DNA of 34,673 nt from NCBI GenBank assembly GCA_030447875.1, contig JAUJOA010000004.1, forward strand, positions 71,317 to 105,989. The letters run 5' to 3'. The notes under the pieces were generated by a model. That model made no database searches, was not told the DNA's origin, and saw only the letters and a list, made by a program, of their open reading frames with translations. The translations under genes and the position numbers were made by a program. Of this stretch, positions 14,841 through 22,750 are shown one piece after another (position 1 is the stretch's first letter; each line of letters begins with the position of its first letter). This DNA is from Thermoleophilaceae bacterium (GTDB lineage: Bacteria > Actinomycetota > Thermoleophilia > Solirubrobacterales > Thermoleophilaceae).

Positions 14841-16094
14841 CTACCGCTCCGGCTCCCACGCCAGTCCGTAGCCGATCCGCTCGACGGCAGTCGGGTGGGT
14901 CCCGAACAGGTCGTGCAGAAGCGCCGGCGGCTCTGGCTGGGAGAGGTTGCGGACGGCCAGGGAGCGCTGCAGCCCGATGAGGGCGTCCGGCTCGCGGGTC
15001 AGCTGAAGCGCAAAGGCGTCGGCGCGCGCCTCGACCTGGCGCGACAGCACGTTGCTGGCCATCTGGCCCGCGAACGAGACGACCGCCAGCGACAGGGCGA
15101 GCGCGGGCAGAGCCGCGGCGGTGGCGCTCGCCGGCCCGTGTTTCCGGTCTCCCCGGCGCCGGCCGTCGATTCGCTCCGTGAGGCGCTGCACGAGCAGCAT
15201 CCCGGGCGGCGCCACGATCGCAAGCCACACGAGCCCGCGCGTCAGGTCGCGGTGCTTGACGTGCGCCAGCTCGTGGGCCACGACGGAGCGCACCTGATCC
15301 TCAGGAAGGCCGTCGATGAGATTGTCGTAGAGCACCACGCGCTTGGTAGTGCCCAGCCCGCCGACGTAGGCGTTCGCGCCGGTGGTTCGCCGGCTGGCGT
15401 CGACGCCGTAGACCTCCCCCACCTCGACCCCCGCTCGATCGGCGAGCTCCAGCACGTCGGAGCGCAGCTGGCCGGCTGGAAGCGGCTCGAAGCGGTTGAA
15501 GAGCGGATCGAGCACCACCGGCGAGGCGTAGAGGTAGGCGGCCGAAAGTAGGACCACGGCGACCGACGCCGGCGCCCACCACATCCGCGGGAAGCGGCGG
15601 ATGAGCGCGATGGCGAGCAGGGCGCCCCCGGCCGCCATCGCCGCACCGATCACGGAGGACTTGCCGGCGTCGAGGAGCCACGCGCCCCAGCCCTGAGTCG
15701 AGAGTCCGGCGTCCACCGCGTGCTCGTGACCGAGGGCGCTGATCGGCAGCGTCGCGACGGCGAGAACGAGCGACAGCGACGCCCCGACGCCCGCGGCCCC
15801 GAGAAGCGGCCGGCGGGAGGCGGCCTCGATGAGGCCACGGATCGGCGCCGGCGGTCGCAGGGCGAGGAGCGCCAGCGTGCCGGCGGACACCGCCAGGCCG
15901 GCGAAGAAGATGACCCGCCGGGGGCCGGCGAAGTCGCGCGCGCGCTCGAGCTCCTCGGAGCTGAAATATGCTGTGGGCTCAACGACAGCGGGATCGATGA
16001 GCCCGCCTCGGGGGCGCAGCAGGAGAGTCGCCACGCCGGCGGCCGCCACGCCCGAGATCACCGCCAACGGCAGCCGGTAGCGATGAGCCCGCAT
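14841..16094 (-). CDS. M48 family (Ste24/CAAX-type) membrane metalloprotease
   Basis: 417 aa integral membrane protease. About six or seven helices surround a catalytic region with the zinc motif HELAH (about residues 274-278, preceded by QVRSVVA) and the third-ligand segment EARADAFAL. The N-terminal Ste24-like extension contains a helix plus FSSEELERARDFA, as in CAAX prenyl protease 1 homologues. In bacteria such enzymes act in membrane-protein quality control; the substrate here is unknown. The start region overlaps the divergent phosphoesterase ATG by 12 bp. A TAGAGT box 9 nt before ATG may be the -10. Confidence 0.9.
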   Translation of the reverse strand: MRAHRYRLPLAVISGVAAAGVATLLLRPRGGLIDPAVVEPTAYFSSEELERARDFAGPRRVIFFAGLAVSAGTLALLALRPPAPIRGLIEAASRRPLLGAAGVGASLSLVLAVATLPISALGHEHAVDAGLSTQGWGAWLLDAGKSSVIGAAMAAGGALLAIALIRRFPRMWWAPASVAVVLLSAAYLYASPVVLDPLFNRFEPLPAGQLRSDVLELADRAGVEVGEVYGVDASRRTTGANAYVGGLGTTKRVVLYDNLIDGLPEDQVRSVVAHELAHVKHRDLTRGLVWLAIVAPPGMLLVQRLTERIDGRRRGDRKHGPASATAAALPALALSLAVVSFAGQMASNVLSRQVEARADAFALQLTREPDALIGLQRSLAVRNLSQPEPPALLHDLFGTHPTAVERIGYGLAWEPER

Positions 16095-16862
16095 ACCGAA
16101 GAAACTCTAGACAGCTCCTCATCGCCCCCTGCCAAGGTGGCGGTGGTCTCGGACGTGCACGGGAACCTTCCCGCCTTCGAGGCGGTGCTGGCCGCCATCG
16201 ATGCCGCCGGTGCGGACGAGATCTGGTGCCTCGGCGATCTCGTGGGCTACGGGGCGCAGCCCGACGAATGCGTGGCGCTCGCCGCCGAGCGGTGCGCTCT
16301 CTGCCTCGTCGGAAACCACGACCTCGTCGCGCTCGACCGGCTCAGCGCGGCCGACTTCTCCCCCGCCGCGGCTGTCGCCGCGCGCTGGACGCGCGAGCGG
16401 CTGGGCGCCGAGGCCTCGGAGTTCCTCGGCAAGCTCGAGCCGGCCCGCCTCGATCGCCCAGTCGCCCTCTATCACGCATCGCCACGCGATCCCGTCTGGG
16501 AGTACGTCCTCTCGCCGCTGCTTGCGAACGCCTGCATGGACGCCATGGACGCGCGCGTGGGAGCGGTCGGTCACTCACACGTCGCACTCTCGTTCCAGCG
16601 CCGGGGCGGCCGCCCGACGACCGGCGATCATGCCCCGGACGGCACCGAGGCCGATCTCTCGAGCGGGGACTGGATCGTGAACCCGGGGGCGGTGGGACAG
16701 CCTCGTGACGGCGACCCCCGGGCGGGGTGGCTGTTGCTCGACCTCCAGCGCTGGACGGCCGGCTGGCGCCGGGTCGAGTACCCGATCGACCGCGCCGCGA
16801 CTGCGATCCGTGCGGCGAGCCTTCCCACAGCCCTCGCCGACCGGCTTTACTACGGACAGTGA
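16083..16862 (+). CDS. YfcE/MJ0936-like metallophosphoesterase
   Basis: 259 aa. Calcineurin-like phosphoesterase motifs are in order: SDVHGN (about residues 24-29), GDLVGYG, GNHD, a histidine in LYHASPRDP, and GHSH, all two-metal ligands. The size fits cytosolic phosphodiesterases or protein phosphatases of this superfamily. I start at ATG 16083, but GTG 16137 just before the first strand is also possible and would avoid overlap with the divergent M48 gene. The stop overlaps the lipoprotein start by 4 bp, and that gene overlaps the kinase by 4 bp. Pairing with a Ser/Thr kinase makes a phosphoprotein phosphatase role conceivable, but this is inference. Confidence 0.88.
   Translation: MSPHTEETLDSSSSPPAKVAVVSDVHGNLPAFEAVLAAIDAAGADEIWCLGDLVGYGAQPDECVALAAERCALCLVGNHDLVALDRLSAADFSPAAAVAARWTRERLGAEASEFLGKLEPARLDRPVALYHASPRDPVWEYVLSPLLANACMDAMDARVGAVGHSHVALSFQRRGGRPTTGDHAPDGTEADLSSGDWIVNPGAVGQPRDGDPRAGWLLLDLQRWTAGWRRVEYPIDRAATAIRAASLPTALADRLYYGQ
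16104..16109 (-). promoter_or_regulatory. Putative -10 box of the M48 gene
   Basis: TAGAGT on the minus strand, 9 nt before ATG 16094. Confidence 0.3.
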
Positions 16863-17461
16863 CCGCACCACCACTCACCCGCCGTCTGGCACCGGCCGTC
16901 CTCGCGCTCGTCGCCGCCCTCGCGATCGGCTGCGGAGACGACAGTCGCGAGGAAGGCGGGGTCCCGAGAGACGAGGCGCGCGCGCTGCTTGACAGCCTGG
17001 ACCAGGCCGATCAGCAGTTCAACAAGGACTGCGGCGAGCTCGAGGAGAGCACCGTGCCGGCCATCCAGGAGCAGGTGCAGGAACTGCCGACCACGGTCGA
17101 CCCCGAGCTGCGCCGTGCGCTGGACGAGAGCGTGGCCGAGCTACCCGAGCTGGCTCGTGACTGTGAGGAGCCCGAGCCGGAGACCACGCCGATCGAGCCG
17201 GTTCCGACTGAGCCGATCGAGCCGACGACGCCGCCGGCGGTCACCCCCACGGAGCCCGAGGTCGAGACGAAGACCAAGGAGGAGACCGAGACCGAGGAAG
17301 AGGAGCCGGCCGAGGAGGAGAAGCCCGAACCCGACAAGGTTCCGAAGCCGAAGCCCGAGCCGGGAGGCGGCGGAGGGGCGGGGGACGACTCGGGGCTCGG
17401 ACAGGGGCGCGGGTCCTTCAAGACGGATGGAGCCGCGGCCGAGGAGGGCACCGCGGGATGA
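16859..17461 (+). CDS. Glu/Pro-rich lipoprotein encoded upstream of the kinase
   Basis: 200 aa, GTG 16859 in a GTGA overlap. A basic, hydrophobic signal ends in a lipobox-like LAIGC (Cys about 25), so it is probably an anchored lipoprotein. Residues about 40-100 are helical (DEARALLDSLDQADQQFNKD...) with two cysteines (CGELEE and RDCEEPE) that could form a disulfide. The rest is a long disordered Glu/Pro/Thr-rich tail ending in Gly-rich sequence. I recognise no family. The tail could span or contact the cell wall. Its fixed position between phosphoesterase and kinase, with overlaps on both sides, suggests a shared task such as sensing for the kinase. Confidence 0.8.
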   Translation: MTAPPLTRRLAPAVLALVAALAIGCGDDSREEGGVPRDEARALLDSLDQADQQFNKDCGELEESTVPAIQEQVQELPTTVDPELRRALDESVAELPELARDCEEPEPETTPIEPVPTEPIEPTTPPAVTPTEPEVETKTKEETETEEEEPAEEEKPEPDKVPKPKPEPGGGGGAGDDSGLGQGRGSFKTDGAAAEEGTAG

Positions 17462-18654
17462 CCACGCCTACTGCGGTCGCCGACCGCTACCGCATCGACG
17501 GTCGACTTGGGGCAGGAGGCATGTCGACGGTCTTCCTCGCACTCGACAACGTGCTGGAGCGGCAGGTGGCGGTGAAGCTGCTCGCCGAGCACCTGGCCGA
17601 GGACGAGGCGTTCGTGGCACGCTTCCGGCGCGAGGCGCTGGCCGCCGCCCGGCTTCAGCACCCGAACATCGTGCAGGTCTTCGACTCGGGGCAGGACCGC
17701 GAGTCGGGGCGCCACTTCATCGTCATGGAGTACGTCGACGGCCCCTCCTGCGCCGACATGCTTAGGGATTACGACGTGCTCGATGTCGAGCTGGCCGCCA
17801 CGATCATCCAGGAGGCCTGCAACGGCCTCGACTACGCGCACCGGGCCGGCGTGGTGCATCGGGACGTCAAGCCCGGGAACCTCCTGCAGGTCGAGGAGAC
17901 TGGCAACGTCAAGCTGGCCGACTTCGGCATCGCCAAGGCCGCGGAGCAGACGCGGATCACCCAGGTCGGCTCGGTGCTCGGCACGGCCGCCTACCTGTCC
18001 CCGGAGCAGGCGCGCGGCGACGAGGCGGGACCTGCCTCCGACATCTACTCCCTCGGCGTGTGTGCCTACCAGCTGCTCGCCGGACGCCTGCCACACGAGT
18101 ACGGCTCGCTCACCGAATTGGCGCTCAAGCAGCAGAACGATCCCGTGCGGCCGATCCGGGAGTTCCGCCCAGAGGTGCCGGAGGCCCTGGACCGCGCCGT
18201 GCGTGTCTGCCTCGAGACTGATCCGGCGGCCCGCTACAACTCCGCCCTCGAGCTGGGCGAGGCCCTGAACGCCGGGCTCTTCAACGAGTACACGGAGGCG
18301 ACGCTCCGGCTCGAGGACGAGACGGAGCCGACTCAGGCGCTGGCGGGCGATCCGGATACGACCGCCACGACGCGCGCGCTCAGGACCCGGCGAGACTCCG
18401 CGCCGCCCACGCCGCCGCCGGCCGCCTCCGTCCCCGCGCGACCGCGCGCACCGGCGAGAGCCGCGCCCACGCGGCGCCGACGCCGCTGGTTCACCACCGC
18501 TCTCCTGCTCCTGCTGATGCTGGCGGCCGGGGTGGCCATCGCTCTCGTGGCATCCGACTCTCCGAGCCCCAGGCAGGTGGATCGAGTGGTCGAGCAGAAG
18601 TTCGACGACCAGCTCGACGGGATCAAGGACCTGATCCGCGACAACACTCAGTAG
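17458..18654 (+). CDS. Membrane Ser/Thr protein kinase (PknB type, no PASTA)
   Basis: 398 aa. Hanks-type kinase domain at residues 9-270: Gly loop LGAGGMSTVF, VAIK-like QVAVKLL, catalytic VVHRDVKPGN, DFG as LADFGIAKA, and YLSPEQARG. A Pro/Ala/Arg-rich juxtamembrane linker follows, then one membrane helix (about 343-364, TALLLLLMLAAGVAIALVA) and a short external tail of about 30 residues (DRVVEQKFDDQLDGIKDLI). There are no PASTA repeats, so ligand sensing, if any, would depend on another protein. It overlaps the upstream lipoprotein gene by 4 bp and the convergent tgt gene by 7 bp. Confidence 0.95.
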   Translation: MTTPTAVADRYRIDGRLGAGGMSTVFLALDNVLERQVAVKLLAEHLAEDEAFVARFRREALAAARLQHPNIVQVFDSGQDRESGRHFIVMEYVDGPSCADMLRDYDVLDVELAATIIQEACNGLDYAHRAGVVHRDVKPGNLLQVEETGNVKLADFGIAKAAEQTRITQVGSVLGTAAYLSPEQARGDEAGPASDIYSLGVCAYQLLAGRLPHEYGSLTELALKQQNDPVRPIREFRPEVPEALDRAVRVCLETDPAARYNSALELGEALNAGLFNEYTEATLRLEDETEPTQALAGDPDTTATTRALRTRRDSAPPTPPPAASVPARPRAPARAAPTRRRRRWFTTALLLLLMLAAGVAIALVASDSPSPRQVDRVVEQKFDDQLDGIKDLIRDNTQ

Positions 18655-19853
18655 GCGGGTCCATCGCCCCAGCTGGGAGCGGCGCCGCTCGTGATCGCGG
18701 CGTCGAACTCGTCCAACCGGTTCAAGCGAATCGCCTCGCGCAGGCCCGACATGAGCGCCGCCATGAAGGTGAGGTTGTGGATCGTGAGGAGGCGCGCCCC
18801 CGTGAGCTCCTTGGCGCGCGCCAGGTAGTGCAGATAGGCACGAGTGTGGTCGCGGCACGCCGGGCAGGGACATCCGGCGATCAGCGGATCGCGGCTCTCG
18901 CTGGCCGCCGAGCTCGTCACGTCGAGGCGCCAGCGCGACTCCGGCTCGGGCACCAGCGCCGTGCCGTGCCGCGCGAGCCGAGTGGGCGTGGCGCAATCGA
19001 ACAGGGCCACGCCCGCGCGAACGTTCGCCACGACGTCGTCGACGTCGCCGATCCCGAGCAGATGCCTCGGGCGCGCCTCCGGAAGAGCGCGCAGCGCCCA
19101 GTCCACGACCTCGGCCATCTGGCTCTTCTCGCGCCCCAGCGATCCGCCGATGGCGATGCCGTCCACCGGTGCGGCAGCCACCGCCCGCGCCGACTCCTCG
19201 CGCAGGTCCTCGTACACGCCGCCCTGCACGATGCCGAACAACAGCTGCTCGCGCGGACCGCTCCGCAGCTTCCAGTCGGCGCAGCGCGCGAGCCAGCGGT
19301 GCGTGCGCTCCATGGAGCGCGCGGTGTACTCCCGGCTCACGTGAAAGGGGGTGCACTCGTCGAAGGCCAGGGCGACGTCGGAGCCGAGGGCGGCCTGCAC
19401 CTCCATCGACTCCTCCGGCCCCATGAACCGGTCCCGGCCGTCGAGATATGAGCGAAAGCCCACCCCGCGCTCGTCGATGGACAGGACCCTGCCGTCGCTG
19501 TCGCGCCCGCCCCCACTCCGCTTGATCTCCTCGGCCACCGTGCCATGACCCATCGAGAAGACCTGGAAGCCGCCCGAGTCGGTGATGATCGGCCGCCGCC
19601 AGCCCATGAACTCGTGCAGGCCGCCGAGGCGCGCGATGCGCTCGTGACCCGGCCGGATGAAGAGGTGGAAGGTGTTGCCGAGCACCATCTCGTAGTCGAG
19701 GGCCTCGACCTCCGAGGGCAGGAGTGACTTGACGGTGGCGCTCGAGGCGAGCGGCACGAACGCCGGGGTGCTCACCGTTCCATGGGCCGTACGAAGGACG
19801 CCCGCGCGGGCCGAGCCCGCGCGGGCGGTGATCTGGAAGTGGTCGGCGCTCAC
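18648..19853 (-). CDS. tgt: tRNA-guanine (queuine/preQ1) transglycosylase
   Basis: 401 aa. Tgt swaps guanine 34 of GUN-anticodon tRNAs for preQ1 (bacteria) on the way to queuosine. Visible: the TIM-barrel substrate region LPSEVEALDYEMVLGNTFHL, the aspartate site ITDSGGFQVFSMG, FDECTPFHVSREY, GIVQGGVYEDLR, the nucleophile region FDCATPTRLARHGTA and the C-terminal zinc site CPCPACRDHTRAYLHYL with H in LTIHNL. GTG 19853 has a TACCCT box 7 nt upstream and no ribosome site, so it may be leaderless. No queC/D/E/F genes are in the window. It follows hsp20 by 39 bp. Confidence 0.95.
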   Translation of the reverse strand: MSADHFQITARAGSARAGVLRTAHGTVSTPAFVPLASSATVKSLLPSEVEALDYEMVLGNTFHLFIRPGHERIARLGGLHEFMGWRRPIITDSGGFQVFSMGHGTVAEEIKRSGGGRDSDGRVLSIDERGVGFRSYLDGRDRFMGPEESMEVQAALGSDVALAFDECTPFHVSREYTARSMERTHRWLARCADWKLRSGPREQLLFGIVQGGVYEDLREESARAVAAAPVDGIAIGGSLGREKSQMAEVVDWALRALPEARPRHLLGIGDVDDVVANVRAGVALFDCATPTRLARHGTALVPEPESRWRLDVTSSAASESRDPLIAGCPCPACRDHTRAYLHYLARAKELTGARLLTIHNLTFMAALMSGLREAIRLNRLDEFDAAITSGAAPSWGDGPAY

Positions 19854-19860
19854 GCGCGGG

Positions 19861-19866
19861 AGGGTA
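19861..19866 (-). promoter_or_regulatory. Putative -10 box of tgt, leaderless type
   Basis: TACCCT on the minus strand, 7 nt before GTG 19853. Confidence 0.35.
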
Positions 19867-19892
19867 GTCCCGCCGACGCGCCGTGCCGGGTG

Positions 19893-20363
19893 CTACTTCT
19901 CGGTCGCGGTGCCCTCGACCTGAGCCGGCTGGCTGCCGTTGCCGGCGCCGACCTCGATCTGGACGCGCCGCGGCTTGCGCTCCTCGGGCTTCGGGATCCG
20001 GACGTGGAGCACGCCCCTGTCGAACGACGCCTTCACCGCGTCGGGGTCGATTCCCTCCGGGAGCGTCAGCGACCGGCTGAACTGGCCGAAGGAGCGCTCG
20101 ACGCGGTACCAGCCGCGCTCGCTCTTCTCGTGCTCGGACTTCCGTTCACCGGACACGCGTAGGGTGTTGTCACGAATCTCGATCGCGATGTCGCCCTCGT
20201 CCATCCCGGGCAGATCGGCCTTCAGCAGGAAGTGATCGTCGGCCTCCACCAGGTCCATCGCCGGAACCCAGCGCTGGGCCTGAACATCCTCGCCGCCGAG
20301 CAGCGTGTTGAAAAGCCGGTTGACGTCGCTCGAGAAGGGCTCTGGCCTCATCAGCAGTGCCAT
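19893..20363 (-). CDS. Small heat-shock protein, Hsp20 family
   Basis: 156 aa. Alpha-crystallin domain at about residues 37-135: WVPAMDLVEADDHFLLKADLPGM, IRDNTLRVSGERK, FSRSLTLPEGID, and the signature A-S-F-x-x-GVLHVRIPK. Short N-terminal arm and polar C-terminal extension. Such proteins are ATP-independent holdases. I start at ATG 20363 because GGGAGGTGA lies 8-16 nt upstream; the frame is open to 20438 but that stretch contains the promoter. A near-consensus sigma-A promoter precedes it; I looked for a HAIR (CTTGAGT-N7-ACTCAAG) operator and did not find one. Confidence 0.93.
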   Translation of the reverse strand: MALLMRPEPFSSDVNRLFNTLLGGEDVQAQRWVPAMDLVEADDHFLLKADLPGMDEGDIAIEIRDNTLRVSGERKSEHEKSERGWYRVERSFGQFSRSLTLPEGIDPDAVKASFDRGVLHVRIPKPEERKPRRVQIEVGAGNGSQPAQVEGTATEK

Positions 20364-20406
20364 GGTGGGTCTCACCTCCCTGAACCGGGTTTCATTGACG
20401 GTTCCG

Positions 20407-20435
20407 ATGGTAAGACCTAAGTCCAAGCTTGTCAA
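20407..20435 (-). promoter_or_regulatory. Strong promoter of hsp20
   Basis: On the minus strand: TTGACA (20435-20430), exactly 17 nt, TACCAT (20412-20407). The -35 is a perfect consensus, the strongest promoter match in the window. The spacer contains the palindrome CAAGCTTG. Confidence 0.75.
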
Positions 20436-20447
20436 CATTCCTGCTGC

Positions 20448-21992
20448 TCACTGAACGAGAAGCGAGCGCCCACTCATCTCTCCAGGCTGGCGGAGGCCGA
20501 GCAGGTCGAGCACCGTCGGGGCGACGTCGGCCAGCACCCCTCCTCGCGCCAGAGCGGGGACCGCGGCGGTCACGATCAGAGGGACCGGATTGAGCGAATG
20601 GGCGGTGTTCGGGCTGCCGTCGGGCTCCAGCATGTGGTCGGCGTTGCCGTGGTCGGCGGTGACGACGCACGCGCCCCCCGAGCGGTGGACGGCGTCGACG
20701 ACCTCTCCGAGGCAGGCGTCCACCGCCTCGATCGCGGTGACGGCCGCGGGGATCACGCCGGTGTGGCCCACCATGTCCGGGTTGGCGAAGTTGATGATCC
20801 CGAAGCCGTAGGCGCCCTCGCTCCAGCTGCCCACGAAGGCGTCGGCCGCCGCGCGCGCGCTCATCTCCGGCTTTTCGTCGTAGGTGGGCACCTCGCGGGG
20901 TGAGTCCACGAGACAGCGGTCCTCGCCGGCGTAGGGCTCCTCTTCCCCGCCGTTGAAGAAGTAGGTGACGTGCGCGTACTTCTCGGTCTCGGCCACGTGG
21001 AGCTGGGGGGTGCCTCGCGAGGCCAGAAACGACGCGAGCGTGGTGCTGGGACGCTCGGGCGGGAAGGCGACGGGGTAGTCCCATCCCTCGTGGTACTCCG
21101 TCAGCGTGGCCAGTCGAGGGCGTGGCGCGTGCCCGCGCTCGAACTCGCGGAAGTCCCGCTCGCCGAGCGCACGGCTCAGCTGGCGCGCCCGGTCGGGGCG
21201 GAAGTTGAAGAAGAGGGCGGCGTCGCCGTCACGGATGCGGCCCTCGTCGCCCACGACGGTCGGGAGCACGAACTCGTCGGTCTCCCCGCGCTGGTACGCC
21301 GCCTTGACCGCCTCCGCCCCGGTCGCCGCCGGCGGCGCCGCGCCGCCGCCGTGGACGAGCGCGTCGTAGGCCATCTTCGTGCGGTCCCAGCGCCCGTCAC
21401 GGTCCATCGCGTAGTAGCGCCCGCTGACCGTCGCGACCCGGCCGCCCGCCTCGGCGAGCCAGCGCTCGGCCTGCGCCAGGTGTGCGGCGCCCGAGTCGGG
21501 CGCCGTGTCGCGACCGTCGGTGAAGGCGTGCAGACAGATGTCACCGACGCCCGCCTCGGAGGCCACCTCGACGCACGCCCGCAGGTGATCCATGCTCGCG
21601 TGCACGCCGCCGTCGGAGACGAGGCCGAGCAGATGGAGTCGTCCGGCGTCGCGGCCGGCGGCGCAGACGCCCTCTACGACCGCGTTGCTCGCGAACGACC
21701 GGTCGGCCACGGCGTCGTCGATCCGGGTCAGGTCCTGCCGCAAGACCGATCCGGCGCCCAGGTTCAGGTGGCCGACCTCCGAGTTGCCCATCTGTCCCTC
21801 GGGCAGCCCGACGGCTCGCCCGCTCGTGACGAGCGTGGTGTGCTCGTAGTGGCGCCAGAGCTCGTCGAAGACCGGCGTCCGGGCGAGCTCGACGGCATTG
21901 CCGCGGCCAGGGGGCGCGAGCCCCCATCCGTCGAGGACCACGAGGCAAACTCGGGGCACCGGGACCTTCGCCGGTCCGGCGGACAAGCTCAT
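20448..21992 (-). CDS. gpmI: 2,3-bisphosphoglycerate-independent phosphoglycerate mutase
   Basis: 514 aa. Interconverts 3- and 2-phosphoglycerate using two Mn ions and a phosphoserine. Visible: LVVLDGWG (metal Asp), QMGNSEVGHLNLGAG with the active-site Ser, the HAFTDGRDTAP and VSGRYYAMDRD substrate sites, FNFRPDRARQL, YFFNGGEEEP, NFANPDMVGHTG and VTADHGNAD with metal ligands. I start at ATG 21992, which overlaps the tpiA stop (ATGA); the frame continues upstream but that is antisense to nothing useful and overlaps tpiA. Fourth enzyme of a gap-pgk-tpiA-gpmI run. Confidence 0.95.
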   Translation of the reverse strand: MSLSAGPAKVPVPRVCLVVLDGWGLAPPGRGNAVELARTPVFDELWRHYEHTTLVTSGRAVGLPEGQMGNSEVGHLNLGAGSVLRQDLTRIDDAVADRSFASNAVVEGVCAAGRDAGRLHLLGLVSDGGVHASMDHLRACVEVASEAGVGDICLHAFTDGRDTAPDSGAAHLAQAERWLAEAGGRVATVSGRYYAMDRDGRWDRTKMAYDALVHGGGAAPPAATGAEAVKAAYQRGETDEFVLPTVVGDEGRIRDGDAALFFNFRPDRARQLSRALGERDFREFERGHAPRPRLATLTEYHEGWDYPVAFPPERPSTTLASFLASRGTPQLHVAETEKYAHVTYFFNGGEEEPYAGEDRCLVDSPREVPTYDEKPEMSARAAADAFVGSWSEGAYGFGIINFANPDMVGHTGVIPAAVTAIEAVDACLGEVVDAVHRSGGACVVTADHGNADHMLEPDGSPNTAHSLNPVPLIVTAAVPALARGGVLADVAPTVLDLLGLRQPGEMSGRSLLVQ

Positions 21993-22750
21993 CCCGCGGC
22001 GGTCACGATCCCGGCGAGGTTCTCGGGGTCGAGGCTCGCGCCGCCCACGAGCGCTCCGTCGATGTCGGGCTGCGCCAGGAGCTCCACGGCGTTGTCCGCG
22101 CTCACGCTCCCGCCGTAGAGGACCCGCACGGCGGCGGCGGCGGCCCGCGAGCGGTCGCCCACGAGTGCCCTGATGAAGGCGATCGCTTCCTGGGCCTCGC
22201 CCGGAGTGGCGACCCTCCCGCTTCCGATCGCCCAGATCGGCTCGTAGGCGATCACGACGGCGGGGAGCTGGTCGTCCGGCACGTTCTCGATCGCCTCCTG
22301 GACCTGATGGCGCAGCCGTCGCTGGGTCTCCTCGGCCTCTCGCTCTTCCTCGCTCTCGCCGACGCACAGGATCGGCTCGAGTCCGTTCAGGAGCGCCGCT
22401 GGGACCTTCTCCTGCAGGGCGCGGTCGGTCTCGCCGTTGTAGCGACGGCGCTCCGAGTGCCCCAGCACGACTCCCCGCACGCCCAGCTCGACCAGCATCG
22501 GCGCCGAGACCTCGCCCGTGTAGGCTCCCGCCGGCTCCTGGTGCATGTTCTGCGCCGCGATCGAGATCGGCGTGTCCCTCGCGGCCTCCACGGAGGCGGC
22601 CAGCGCGGTGAAGGGCACGCACAGGCCCACGTCGACGGAGTCGGCACTCACCATGCCGGCAAGCCGCTCCACGAAGGAGCGCGCCTCGGCCGCGGTCTTG
22701 TGCATCTTCCAGTTTCCGGCGATATAAGGCCGGCGAGCCTCAGGCGTCAT
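21989..22750 (-). CDS. tpiA: Triosephosphate isomerase
   Basis: 253 aa TIM barrel. Signature residues: NWKMHK (Lys near the N-terminus), GHSERR (catalytic His), AYEPIWAIGSG (catalytic Glu, loop 6), YGGSVSADNA and GALVGGASL phosphate-binding turns. Start ATG 22750 gives the normal N-terminus TPEARRPYIAGNWKM and overlaps the end of pgk by 11 bp; an open extension to 22810 would add 20 residues with no homology. Tight packing suggests translational coupling with pgk and gpmI. Confidence 0.95.
   Translation of the reverse strand: MTPEARRPYIAGNWKMHKTAAEARSFVERLAGMVSADSVDVGLCVPFTALAASVEAARDTPISIAAQNMHQEPAGAYTGEVSAPMLVELGVRGVVLGHSERRRYNGETDRALQEKVPAALLNGLEPILCVGESEEEREAEETQRRLRHQVQEAIENVPDDQLPAVVIAYEPIWAIGSGRVATPGEAQEAIAFIRALVGDRSRAAAAAVRVLYGGSVSADNAVELLAQPDIDGALVGGASLDPENLAGIVTAAG

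Noticed and set aside
17011-19356. Very long minus-strand frame across the kinase and tgt
   Set aside because: It overlaps two well-supported genes and its translation is low-complexity.
20364-20435. HAIR/HspR operator upstream of hsp20
   Set aside because: No CTTGAGT-N7-ACTCAAG match; only a CAAGCTTG palindrome inside the promoter spacer.
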